A stretch of DNA of 64,000 bases from Petrolisthes cinctipes (Eukaryota; Arthropoda; Malacostraca; Decapoda; Porcellanidae), in the NCBI GenBank assembly GCA_033782935.1, contig JAWQEG010000506.1, forward strand, positions 1,290,501 through 1,354,500, written 5' to 3'. The notes beneath the pieces are model-generated. The model ran no database searches, was not told the origin of the DNA, and was given only the letters and a program-made list of their open reading frames with translations. Made by a program: the position numbers and the translations under genes. Positions 45,293 to 55,778 of the stretch are shown here, one piece after another (positions within the stretch are counted from its first letter, which is position 1; every line of letters begins with the position of its first letter).

Positions 45293-46535
45293 TGGCAGCC
45301 TGAGCGGAAACTAGCCCATCAATCCTGGCTTCAAGGGCAGAAAAGCGGTTTTCGAGAGCCATACATCGTGCCATGAGGGTACCAACAGACTTGCGGAGGG
45401 CCTGGTCTGGAGGCGAGGCAGGGCTGGTAGGAGGAGCAGACTGGGGAGGTGGTGGTGGTGGTGGTGGAGGCGGAGCAATAGTAGTGACACGAGCCTGGAC
45501 CTGACGTCGAGTACATCCATGCCACACATTAACCCCTGGCTGAAGACATCGTGGACACTTCCATCGTGACATATCCTCAGGAGGTAAAGGCTTAGAGGTG
45601 GAGGCAGCAGGACATGATGGTTCGCCCCTGACAGGACTCGTCTTGGAATCATGGTCGGCATCACACTATGCACACTTCGGCCTGGCAGAACAGTACCGGG
45701 AGATATGCCCAACTCCCCAGCACCTGTAGCACCAAGGCTGGTCATTATGAAGTTTCCTCACATTACACGGTGGACGACAGGGGAGGAAATCAAAGGAAAT
45801 CTCATTTGGAGGTTGATCGGGTTGACTCCAGACAACAACAATACGGCTAATGGGGGAACCATCTTGGAAAAAACGATGGGAAGAGTACACACCAGGGTAT
45901 CCTTTGGCAAGTTTCGGGTCAACAGCAATAGGAAAAAGGGTGAGGATGTAGCTGGGGAACTTACGAGACCTCTCGGGTGAGTCTTCAAGAATGAGAGGCA
46001 GAGATAAAAATCCACCAGCCTTCACTCTATCAATGATGTCCTGACGCTTCCTAGAGATGTAGACAAACTGGGAGGTGACAGCAGCCATCTTCACTTCAGC
46101 CAGTTCACGCTGCAGCTGGAAGGCCCTGTTGACATCAGACAACCAACGCAGCTTTGTGTCCGTAGATGTGTTTCCAGAGAAGGAGAGTTTGACATAGGCA
46201 TCTCTCGGGGCAAAAACAGGTAGGTTGGACGAGGGCAAGGAGTTGGTATACAAAGAAGAAACACCAGGGTGAGGCAGAGAAGGCACGTCATGCACAGCTG
46301 AAGCACCCTTGGCAGTCTTGGCAGCTGGAGGCAAACAGTCCACACCATCGGAATCCTGCGAGGAGTCGGACGAGGCATCAACGGGTCGCTTGGTAAAGGT
46401 TGAGGAGGTTGACGGTTTCAACCTGAGCTGCGGAGTGACCGAGGAGAGGGGGGGAGGGTTGCGAGAAGGCAGCTCAGGCCAGTGATCCTCAATTAGAGAC
46501 TCGTCTTCCTCCGACATTGCCAAGGCAGCCTCCAA
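45090..46535 (-). pseudogene. A2 ORF1 (CCHC, polyproline, coiled coil)
   Basis: One frame of about 480 codons with a single TAG near 45664. It starts MEAALAMSEEDESLIEDHW. A Ser/Thr-rich region precedes a folded core (FVYISRKRQDIIDRVKAGG, KLAKGYPGVYSSHRFFQ). The zinc region is CYRCWGVGHISRYC and CPRCLQPGVNVWHGC. Polyproline follows (from GGT repeats at 45451-45465 on the plus strand), then a predicted coiled coil (ENRFSALEARIDGLVSAQAA). It overlaps the ORF2 start. It likely packages element RNA. Confidence 0.83.
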
Positions 46536-46867
46536 GCAGGAATCCGCACTCTACATCAGGTCAGGCAAGGCCTAGATGGAAAGCAAACAACAGCACAAAC
46601 AACTAAACACTCAATCAGCCAGGGACACACACACACACACACACCCACACACACACAGACAATCACAACAAAACTATACACAGAACCACAACAGACAAAC
46701 AACACAAGCAACACCACAGAAATAACAACACACAAACAAGAACTCACAAACAATACAAAAAACACACAAACAAGAGCTCCAAAATAACCCAAACAACAAC
46801 ACAAACGAGAATGGAGGCAGAGCGCCACGAGTATGTCCACACTCCACCAGTCCTGGAGCGAGACTGT
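46536..46867 (-). other. A2 5' UTR, strongly strand-asymmetric
   Basis: The plus strand at about 46570-46810 is almost free of T and G (A/C-rich with (CA)n at 46628-46657), so the sense RNA is U/G-rich. An internal promoter is expected in this region for the family, but none was identified. Confidence 0.65.
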
Positions 46868-46869
46868 TA

Positions 46870-46878
46870 TGCAGGAAC
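46870..46878 (+). repeat. Target-site duplication of A2, right copy
   Basis: TGCAGGAAC; partner at 41269-41277. Confidence 0.85.
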
Positions 46879-47445
46879 CATAAAGTGGAGACTTAGGCAA
46901 TTGTACACATGAGGGCTCATGATGTTAGTTATGGTGAGGCAAAGAGGAAGGTGGAGGGGATTAACCAAACTCCTACAGTTTCCTATGCTGCAGCAATAAC
47001 TGGCACCACTGCCCCTGCTAATACAACTGATGTCAACGTGACTATCCTGGATAAGGATAAAGAAATTAAGGAATTAAAAGATCAAGTAAGCAAATTAATG
47101 CTTCAAGTAGAAAATTTGACTAAGAAATTAGAAGAAATTGTTAAATCAACCCAACAAAAGAAGCACCACAAGGCTGATGATACCGTAAAAAGTTCAAAAT
47201 CTCATGTGCTCGCTCAGGTGACTCCCATGAAGCCTGCATCCGGGAGTTGTCCAGCTCCTTGCGAGACGAGCCATTCGAGGACTGCTTCTGTAGCTCGTGG
47301 AGAGGAACAAGCGATGGAGGCTACCATCGCGAATCCATCCCGAGGGTGGTCCCCGGGAAGTGCAGGGGAGGAGGAGGGTCTTCCCTCCCTGCACAAAAAG
47401 GTTCAAGCAGACGAACAAGGCCCCACAAAAAACCATAAACAGTCT
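46879..47445 (+). pseudogene. C4 ORF1, C-terminal half with coiled coil
   Basis: It continues the ORF1 interrupted at 41277: after a TGA near 46909 it reads MRAHDVSYGEAKRKVEG, TPTVSYAAAITGTT and the coiled coil KEIKELKDQVSKLMLQVENL (about 47060-47125), then a Ser/Arg-rich, Gly-rich basic tail. The coiled coil lacks the stops seen in C1. Confidence 0.82.
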
Positions 47446-48573
47446 TAGATCTAGATTAAATGAACCCAAACTTTTGGCTTGTTCTTACGATGCCGATATT
47501 ATTGCCCTTCATGAAACTCATCTGAACGACCAAGTCGAAGACGAGGTTGTTCAGCTTCGGAACTACAGGTTAATTAGGAAGGACCGTGGGGGGAGGGGGG
47601 GAGGTGGAGTGGCAATCTACATCCGCCATAACCTCCCTTTCACTGATGTGCCCAGTAATTTTTCTCTGGATAATGTCGCTTGCAGAGTAAAATTCGGTGG
47701 CACCTACCTGACTATCTGTTCTGTCTACTGTCCTCCTGACACAGTAACTTATAATGATGTTTTTGATCAACAGGACAGTCTGCCCTGTAGAAAATTAATT
47801 TTAGGAGACTTTAATGCTCATCATACGTTATGGGGTTCCCTGCAGGATGATAGAAAGGGGGAACAGGTGGCTAGGCTAATCAGTGATTCTAATTTGGTTC
47901 TTCTGAACGACGGTAGTCCGACGAGAGTTGACGATAATACTGGTAATTTTTGTGCCCTTGACATTTCTCTGGTCTCCCCATCAATTGCAGCCTCTTGCCA
48001 GTGGCTACCCATTGATGACTCATTGGGAAGCGACCATGATCCTATTTTGATTTAATTTAAAAGTGACACCATTAAAGGGCCTTCAGCACCTAAATTTAAC
48101 GTAAATAAAAGCAGACTGGGTGTCCTTCACAAAGGGTGTCAATATTGAAATTGTAGGAAAAATCATTGATGATAAAGTAAATAATATTAAAGATAATATC
48201 CTCAAAGCTGCAATGGCAACAATTCCTAATACTTCGATAGATAGCGCAAAGCATAGTTCCATGGTGGACGCCAGATTGCCACAGGGTACTGTGTGAGAGA
48301 AATAGAGCCTACAGGCTTTTCAAAAATCACATTAGTGATGAGAACTTTCGCAAGTATAAACTTACGAGAGCTAGGGCTCGTAGAACCATCAGACAAGCCA
48401 AACGAGACTCCAGGCGATGCTTTGTCTCTAGTATAAATAGTGAAACATCAATTTCCCAAGTCTGGTCCACTGTAAGAAAATTAAATAAGAAAAAAATATC
48501 TAATAAAATCACCAACATTTCTTTTAATAATATAAACTATGATGAACCTAGAGACATTGCTAACGCCCTCACC
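47446..48573 (+). pseudogene. C4 ORF2 endonuclease and linker
   Basis: A deletion of about 45 bp just before 47446 removes the LQWNCRS start of the domain. The rest (ADIIALHETHLND, GGGGVAIYIRHNLPF, KLILGDFNAHHTLWGS, LNDGSPTRVDDNTG, SLGSDHDPILI) is open to a TAA at 48053, where C1 has AAA. One Gln of the LQETH motif is His. The linker to 48570 has several indels. Confidence 0.85.
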
Positions 48574-49753
48574 ATGCAGTTCTCTTTTGCTAGCAGCTCT
48601 GATTATTACCATCCACCTTTCCTGCCCATCAAGGAAGCATCGGAGCTGCAGCATATTGACTTTGCCACAGGAGATGAATTACATTACAACACTGATCTAA
48701 CTATGCAAGAGCTTGTCCAAGCCCTAGGAGCCTGTAGTAGGTCATCCCCAGGACCCGATGAGATTTGGTATGAGATGATAAAGCATCTTGATCATGGTTC
48801 CATGATCAAGATGTTGCAAGTGTTCAACGAGATTTGGAGGGGTCACACCTTTCCAAACTTGTGGCACTTTGCTCATGTCATTCCCATGCCGAAAGGAGAG
48901 GGCGACCCCAGATCGACTATATCGTATCGCCCTATTGCGCTCACAAGTTGCTTATGCAAGGTTATGGAACGAATTGTTAATCGTAGGCTATTGCATTTTT
49001 TAAATTCCAGGAATTTGGTGGTTGACGAGCAGTGTGGCTTCCGTAAAGGTCGCCAGATGCTCGATCAGCAAGTAAATTCAAGAGGCATTTGCCAAAAAAG
49101 ATTTTTTGATTGCAGTATTTTTAGATATTGAAAAAGCCTACGACATGACGTGGCGACATGGTCTCTTCAGGAAACTATATGCGATGTGATTACGCGGTAA
49201 CTTGCCCTTAATTGTTAAGAATTTCATTTCTGACAGAACTTTCTCTGTCAAGCTTTTTTCGGAAACAGTCACTTTCTCGGACATATTTGTCCAGGCAAAT
49301 GGGGTCGCCCAGGGGAGTGTTCTGTCTCCGATCTTATTTCTATTTATGTTAAATGACATTCTACCAGCTCCTCCTCGAAATCTTAAACACTCACGGTACG
49401 CCGATGACTGTGCGATATGGCACTCCAGCTGTAATGCAGAGTTTTCGGCAACTCGGATCCAATTGGCACTGGATTTGATTCACAATTGGGGCCTCCAGTT
49501 GGGTTTTAAGTTTTCAATAAGAAAGAATGTAGTTGTTATTTTTACTCATAGGAAGAAGCCAGACGTCCGGCTGACTATGGGTGACAACCCCCTACCTATT
49601 CAAAATTCAACTAAATTACTTGGACTGCATTTTGACAGTCGACTGACATGGCGAGTTCATGTCGGTCAGTTAAAAATTATATGTTTAAAAGCACTCAATT
49701 TGCTGAAGTGCATTTCTGGTACTAAATGGGGAGCAGATGGAAGTCATTGCTAA
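48574..49753 (+). pseudogene. C4 reverse transcriptase
   Basis: Fingers ACSRSSPGPDEIWYEMIKH, IWRGHTFPNLWHFAHVIPMP, YRPIALTSCLCKVMERIVN and CGFRKGRQMLDQ are open in 48574-49131. A short deletion near 49073 shifts the frame before block A. The second frame (49202-49753) has NGVAQGSVLSPILF (Pro to Ala), RYADDCAIWHSS (49397-49408, catalytic pair intact) and the thumb IQNSTKLLGLHFDSRLTW. A one-base loss at about 49740 ends it. Confidence 0.86.
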
Positions 49754-49828
49754 TGCTATGTAAAGCCCTGATTAGATCTAGAGTTGACTATGTGTTAATT
49801 AATACTGTATGGTTCGGCATCTGAGTCT

Positions 49829-50850
49829 GTGTTGAAAGGTTTGGATGTAGTGCAGAATGCGTGTTTGCGTGTGTGTCTTGGAGCCCTACGTTGCACTCGA
49901 TTCGAGCGTCTAGAGGTGGAGTCACAAGTGCCTCCCCTCCGTTTAAGACGAGACCAACAACTTCTAGTATATAGTGCTAAAAAATCCAGGGTGCCGAGTC
50001 ATCTTCCCGGGAATGCCTTCCTATGGCAACTGCAACCGTGGGGCCATGAGACTAGGCCTCTGGCAGAGGGACCGAGTCACCCGTCTGGGAACCCCTGCGC
50101 CCCAGGGGGCACTGGCATGAGGCCAATGGGAACCAGGCCCCAAGTTCCGGTACCCTGGGAGCCGAGTCATCCTCCCGGTAATGCCTTGGTGAGGCATTTG
50201 CAACCGGGAGGCCATGGCGATAGGCCCCCGGAATGGCCGAGTTATCCGCCTGGGCATCGCATGGCCCCGGAGGGCACTGGTGTGAGGTCCCTCAGAGCAA
50301 GAATCCACGACCTCGTAGAGTGTGTCGGTATAGAATTATCAACAATCGATTCCCTGGTTTTAGTAAACATTGCACCCTGGATTCCTGGTTACCAGGGTTC
50401 AAATCCCGGGTGCCGGAGGTAGAGGTACACCAGAGGTTTCGTGAGATAATTGTTAAACATCTTTCATATTTCCATCTGTATACCGACGGTTCTAAGACGG
50501 ATGAATGTGTGGGTGCAGGTGTGTGGTCGACTGAATGCCAGTTAAGATTCAGACTGCCGAATCATACATCGATTTTTATAGCCGAACTTTTTGCTATTAA
50601 TAAAGCTTTGGATTTTACCCTATCGACGACCTACGATATGATAGTTATTTTTACAGATTCATTAAGTTTACTTAAAGCTATCAAAGCCTTGAATACTACT
50701 AACAGTGAAATACATGGTAATATCATCAGTAAGCTGTTCTGTGCCAAAAAATCAGTCAAGCTAATATGGGTACCTTCACATTATGGTATATATGGCAATG
50801 AACAGGATGATATACTAGCCGGTTCGCCAAAGGGGCGCCAAAACCCTTAA
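49829..50850 (+). pseudogene. C4 linker and RNase H, truncated by D1
   Basis: The frame 49829-50422 holds the RT end (CLGALRCTRFERLEVESQV) and the duplicated Pro/Gly linker without a stop, so the linker is genuinely coding. The next frame (50233-50850) carries FHLYTDGSKTDECVG, AELFAINKALDF, IVIFTDSLSLLKAIKA and LIWVPSHYGIYGNEQDDIL, and is cut by repeat D1 at about 50822. The final residues are from D1. The zinc motif and 3' UTR are lost. Confidence 0.85.
49985..50290 (+). repeat. Duplicated Pro/Gly-rich linker in C4
   Basis: Two units with a period of about 165-170 bp begin CCGAGTCATCTTCCCGG (about 49996) and CCGAGTCATCCTCCCGG (about 50162). They are in frame in this copy. The GC-rich composition contrasts with the AT-leaning rest of the element. 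Confidence 0.78.
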
Positions 50851-51832
50851 AGTATTGCCCACATCATTACAGGCAATACCCCCCTACGGGGCAAAAGGGA
50901 TAAAAGGAATACAGGGATAGCTGTCTAATATTCAAAGGATAGTATATATTCAGTAGCCTATCCCACTACGATGGTGAACAAATGACAGTGCCTTTAATTA
51001 AAGGATATAATGTATCAGATATTCTAATTATATTTGTTTGTTATTACTTTTCAACTAATCACCTTCATTTTTCTTACCCTCTTCCCCCTCACCCTCGCCT
51101 CAAATCATCACATTTCTTCTCTCCTATATCCACCTACGTTAATGCAGTATGCACTTCTTTAAACCAGGGTTCTTCAAATTACGAGTCCCGAAATCCTCCA
51201 AACTGGGTCGCAGGCTCACAAAAATAAATATATGAATAAAATAGAATAATAATGTTCGTGACAATAAAATAAATATGAAGTTCATACATGAATCCACCTA
51301 ACATATTTTTATAATCGAATATTCATATATTTAATTATCAATAAAACAAAATCATTGCACAAATATTAGCCTTCTTGAATGAGTGTGTGAGAAAGAGAGG
51401 GAGGGTAGGTGAGGCAGTGTTTATAATTCTGGTTAGAATGCCTTTTAATCATAAATATTATGTTTCAGCGTCTTGCCTTGTATTTTCTTAGGTTGATAAT
51501 TCTGATAATTTGTAAAATATCTTTCTGTATGGGTCGCGAGCATGATGTCATCTGTAAAAACTGGGTCACGACTGAAAAGGTTTGAAGAACCCTGCTTTAT
51601 ACTATTGGTGATTCGATACCGTTCACAGTGTATGCTTCATTCATTCCTCCTGACACACGTCTCTCTACCTGATCATTCTTTACCCTCCTATATAGCTCCG
51701 CCCACATTTCTCTCCTCCTCTCCCACTAACATCCCCCCTCCCTCCACCTGCAACTGTTACCAGATCCGACCAGGCCCAAACCAAGTCGCTGATGGATGGG
51801 GTGTGGACCATTGATCTGTCCAGAGCTGTACA
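50827..51832 (+). repeat. Repeat D, copy D1
   Basis: A unit of about 1 kb from GGGGCGCCAAAACCC to GAGCTGTACA. It recurs inverted at 52944-53850 and direct at 54740-55778. Non-coding. It carries a nested hAT-like MITE. It truncates C4 at its left edge. Confidence 0.88.
51165..51594 (+). mobile_element. hAT-like MITE in D1
   Basis: 430 bp with terminal inverted repeats CAGGGTTCTTCAAA and TTTGAAGAACCCTG, flanked by 8-bp CTTTAAAC (51157-51164) and CTTTATAC (51595-51602). The termini and the 8-bp duplication match hAT elements. No transposase is encoded, so it would need one supplied elsewhere. Confidence 0.85.
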
Positions 51833-52943
51833 TTATTAATATTATTATACACACCCGGTATTCAGATACACGAGTTAGCGAAGAAACTCAGACTTAAACA
51901 CCCACACAACCTGTAGGACAATATCATACAGCACATTATGCACACAGAAGCAAATACGTAAAGATGTGCTTTACAGTGCGTGCGTATAATTGGTATGTGT
52001 GTGTACAATGTTTGAATTTTATCTACGCTCTGAAAGTTTGATTAAGGGAACTTGTAATCATAGAGCCAGATTACTTGTATTATTAATTGTGGACTTGTGC
52101 ATGGAAAAGCTTGCAAGGGAAAATAACAATTAAGAGAAACAGTAAAATGATAAATATTATATGTGCAGCATCTTGAGACGAGGAATACCTACGTTGAAAT
52201 TATAACATGGAGTTGGAAGAAAAGAAATAATTATGTGAACCTGCACTAATTAACAATAATATGATGATGATACTAGATAATATATTTCAGTTTTTGATAA
52301 TATATGCCCTGTAAAACGAGACTGATTGGACGTTTGCGGCACCCTACCTATGTCTAAAATATAATAAAGAGCATATCTTGAGAGTACTATAAAGCACTAA
52401 ATATTCAGTTATCGAGAGATAACGAAAGATAATTATGTATCAGTCTGCGTGTGTGTGTATATTTGTAATCTCGTACTTGAAAGGAAAATACAAATTAGAC
52501 GGGAATGCTGATACCATTTTTTTTTTTTCTGCTTGATGCAGGCCGAAATAGAGACTTTATTTAAAATGAAGTGAGGAAGTTCCTCATTCCCAAACGTTCT
52601 TCAAGCTGAAGGAAAAGGCTGTCAAGATACACACAATAGTAGGCTACATCCCCCCCATCACTTTCTTTAGGCGTTACCTCGACACATTTCTCCCTACCCA
52701 ACCCAACCTACAACTCTCGTACATAACTTTTCGTACACAACTCGATCAAACTAGCCCTTCGTTAGCCAATTTGTCACTGGCTAGATTCCCTCCAGAGTCG
52801 GGAGTACGGAGGGTGTGCAGGGCGTCTAATATGGTTATATAAGTTATCCTTCAAAGCCCACCCTTCCCCCACCATCACCACTTGTCCTTGTTTACAGCGA
52901 GCTCACCCCTGCCGGTCTGGAGTGGGTCTTGGGTAGATGGCTG
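51833..52943. other. Spacer between inverted D1 and D2
   Basis: 1.1 kb of AT-rich unique sequence without recognised genes. It is the loop of the large D1/D2 inverted repeat. Confidence 0.6.
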
Positions 52944-53850
52944 TGTACAGCTCCGGACAGATCAATGGTCAACACCCCATCCATCAGCGACTTGGTTTGG
53001 GCCTGGTCGGATCTGGTAACAGTTGCAGGTGGAGGGAGGGGAGATGTTAGTGGGAGAGGAGGAGAGAAATGTGGGCGGAGCTACATAGGAGGGTAAAGAA
53101 TGATCAGGTAGAGAGACGCGTGTCAGGAGGAATGAATGAACGGTATCGAATCACCAACAGTTTAAAGCAGGGTTCTTCAATCTTTTTCAGTCGTGACCCA
53201 GTTTTTACTATGACATCATTCTCGCGACCCATACAGAAAGATATTTTACAAATGATCAGAATTATCAACCTAAGAAAATACAAGGCCAGACGCTGAAACA
53301 TAATATTTATGATTAAAAGGCATTCTAACCAGAATTATAAACACTGCCTCACCTACCCTCCCTCTCTCTCACACACACTCATTCAAGAAGGCTAATATTT
53401 GTGCAATGATTTTGTTTTATTGATAATTAAATATATGAATATTCAATTATAAAAATATGTTAGGTGGATTCATGTATGAACTTCATATTTATTTTATTGT
53501 CACGAACATTATTATTCTATTTTATTCATATATTTATTTTTGTGAGCCTGCGACCCAGTTTGGAGGATTTCGGGACTCGTAATTTGAAGAACCCTGGTTT
53601 AAAGAAGTGCATACTGCATTAACGTAGGTGGATATAGGAGAGAAGAAATGTGATGATTTGAGGCGAGGGTGAGGGGGAAGAGGGTAAGAAAAATGAAGGT
53701 GATTAGTTGAAAAGTAATAACAAACAAATATAATTAGAATATCTGTTACATTATATCCTTTAATAAAGGCACTGTCATTAGTGATGTGGGCAATACTTTA
53801 AGGGTTTTGGCGCCCCTTCGGCCCCAGCCACTAGCTTTTAGTTCTTCAAC
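52944..53850 (-). repeat. Repeat D, copy D2 (inverted, internally deleted)
   Basis: Reverse-oriented counterpart of D1 and D3. Near 53780 about 150 bp present in D1 and D3 are absent. The right end continues into GCCACTAGCTTTTAG, shared with D3. Confidence 0.87.
53168..53596 (-). mobile_element. hAT-like MITE in D2
   Basis: 429 bp. CAGGGTTCTTCAATC at the left end, GAAGAACCCTG at the right end, and perfect 8-bp duplications GTTTAAAG at 53160-53167 and 53597-53604. This copy has the cleanest target duplication. Confidence 0.88.
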
Positions 53851-53854
53851 TATC

Positions 53855-53965
53855 CCTCTTTTCTTTTTATTTCCTTCCTTCTTGCTGTCACACCTCTCAA
53901 TCACCGTTTTCTGGCGCTATATGACCTCGCTGTTGCGGCGCCTAATATCAATCAATCAATCAACC
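53855..53965 (+). repeat. Short interspersed repeat with (ATCA)n tail
   Basis: It contains GCTATATGACCTCGCTGTTG and ends in AATCAATCAATCAATC. A second copy lies inverted at 54430-54560. The composition and tail suggest a SINE, but no tRNA A/B boxes were recognised. Confidence 0.55.
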
Positions 53966-54374
53966 CCTACATATTGAGAACCAAAAAACGATCAACAACA
54001 TAATCTCAGCCGCAGTTTTTCGAATCATATAATTGGACTATAAGTGATAAGGGAGAAAGGCCTATGTCATTAAAACTGTTTAAGAACGAATGAGAAGGTT
54101 AAAAATATGAGAAAGAAAAGATAAACGGTAAGAAAGGAGGGAAGGACAAGCGAGAGAGGGATTAGATCATTAGACAGTAGGGAGGATGTGTAAGGTTGCC
54201 AGTTACTTGAGAGATACTGCAATATATATAGCCTATGCATAAAATTAGACCAAGTTTATTGAAAACGCCATATAGGAAATGCATGTTTAGAAGAAAAAAT
54301 CCTGGTAAATAGCTTGATGAAATTGTTGACAAATATGATTATTACAAAAGTTAGAAAATTAAACCGTCTTCTGC

Positions 54375-54376
<2 letters not shown>

Positions 54377-54419
<43 letters not shown>
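54377..54419 (+). repeat. Poly(A) tract, 43 bp
   Basis: A pure A run beside the inverted short repeat. It could be the tail of a plus-strand retrotransposed sequence ending here, but I could not define its body. Confidence 0.85.
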
Positions 54420-54420
<1 letters not shown>

Positions 54421-54429
54421 CAGCTGGGC

Positions 54430-54560
54430 TTGGAAGAAGGTGATAAATAGGGTGGACTACAAGCACGAGGGATTTGATTGATATTAGGTGGCGCAACAGC
54501 GAGGTCATATAGCACCAGGAAAAGGTGATAGAGAGGTGTGACAGCAAGCAAGAAGGAAAT
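54430..54560 (-). repeat. Short interspersed repeat, inverted copy
   Basis: On the minus strand it matches 53870-53965 through TGCTGTCACACCTCTC and GCTATATGACCTCGCTGTTG, with a shortened tail. The tail abuts sequence close to the poly(A) tract. Confidence 0.55.
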
Positions 54561-54739
54561 AGGAAAAGTAGGGCTAATATGTTTTTATTAAGCTAACTGT
54601 TCATCTTTTTTTTTTCTAAGCTGTCTTCTTTTCTTCAGGTTGGATTCATGGGGCTGGAGTCCTCGGATTGATAGAATGCTTGCATTCTCTCCCATCTTTG
54701 TGTCTCTGGTCTATTTTAATAATAATAATAATAATAGTT

Positions 54740-55778
54740 GAAGAAATGTAAGCTAGTGGCTGGGGCCGAAGGGGCGCCAAAACCCTTAAAGTATTGCCCA
54801 CATCATTACAGGCAATACCCCCCTACGGGGTAAGCACGAGGGATAAAAGGAATACAGGGATAGCTGTCTAATATCCAAAGGATAATATATATTCAGTAGT
54901 CTATCCCACTACGATGGTGAACGAAAGACAGTGCCTATATTTAAAGGATATAATGTAACAGATATTTTAATCATATTTGTTTGTTATTACTTTTCAACTA
55001 ATCACCTTCATTTTCTTGCCCTCTTCCCCCTCACCCTCGCCTCAAATCATCACATTTCTTCTCTTCTATATCCACTTACGTTAATGCAGTATGCACTTCT
55101 TTAAACCAGCAGGGTTCTTCAAATTACGGGTCCCGAATTCCTCCAAACTGCGTCGCAGGCTCATAAAAATAAATACATGAATAAAATAGAATAATAATAT
55201 TCGTGACAATAAAATAAATATGAAGTTCATACATGAATCCACCTAACATATTTTTATAATCGAATATTCATATATTTAAATATCAATAAAACAAAATCAT
55301 TGCACAAATATTAGCCTTCCGGAATGAGTGTGTGTGAGAGAGAGAGGGAGGGTAGGTGAGGCAGTATTTATAATTCTGGTTAGAATGCCTTTTAATTATA
55401 AATATTATGTTTCAGCGTCTGGCCTTGTATTTTCTTAGGTTGATAATTCTGATCATTTGTAAAATATCTTTCTGTATGGGTCGCGAGAATGATGTCATAG
55501 TAAGAACTGGGTCACGACTGAAATAGATTGAAGAACCCTGCTTTAAACTGTTGGTGATTCGATACCGTTCACAGTGTATGCTTCATTCATTCCTCCTGAC
55601 ACACGGCTTCTCTACCTGATCATTCGTTACCCTCCTATATAGCTCCGCCCACATTTCTCTCCTCCTCTCCCACTAACATCCCCCTTCCCTCCACCGGCAA
55701 CTGTTACCAGATCCGACCAGGCCCAAACCAAGTCGCTGGTAGAAGAAGTGTAGACCCTTGATCTGACCGGACCTGTAC
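54740..55778 (+). repeat. Repeat D, copy D3
   Basis: Direct relative to D1. It includes the GCTAGTGGCTGGGG extension shared with D2, the 150-bp segment missing from D2, and the nested MITE. It ends near GACCTGTACTT. Confidence 0.87.
55110..55540 (+). mobile_element. hAT-like MITE in D3
   Basis: Ends as in D1. The left 8-bp CTTTAAAC (55099-55106) is separated from the element by an extra CAG, and the right CTTTAAAC (55541-55548) is adjacent. The extra CAG looks like local duplication of the element's first three bases. Confidence 0.83.

Larger units (their letters stand above)
41278..46869 (-). mobile_element. Non-LTR retrotransposon A2 (I-like), inside C4
   Basis: 5.6-kb near full-length minus-strand copy of family A. 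Its A-tail is the poly(T) at 41278-41295 and its 5' end is at about 46867. ORF1 (45090-46535) and ORF2 (endonuclease, RT, RNase H, zinc) are both complete in extent. At least five nonsense or frameshift changes are visible. The 9-bp duplication shows that it inserted into C4 ORF1. Confidence 0.92.
39803..50822 (+). mobile_element. Non-LTR retrotransposon C4 (family C), split by A2
   Basis: It starts ATTATGCGTCCAGAC directly behind C3 and runs through 5' UTR, ORF1 (40557-41277 and 46879-47445) and ORF2 to the RNase H, where it is cut at about 50822 by repeat D1. A2 is inserted in ORF1 with a 9-bp target duplication. Two TTAA doublings (40795-40802, 49795-49802) break its frames. Confidence 0.87.

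Noticed and set aside
50994..51001. TTAATTAA in D1 as a doubling
   Set aside because: D3 has the same length with different bases and D2 is only one base shorter, so it is ambiguous and not counted.
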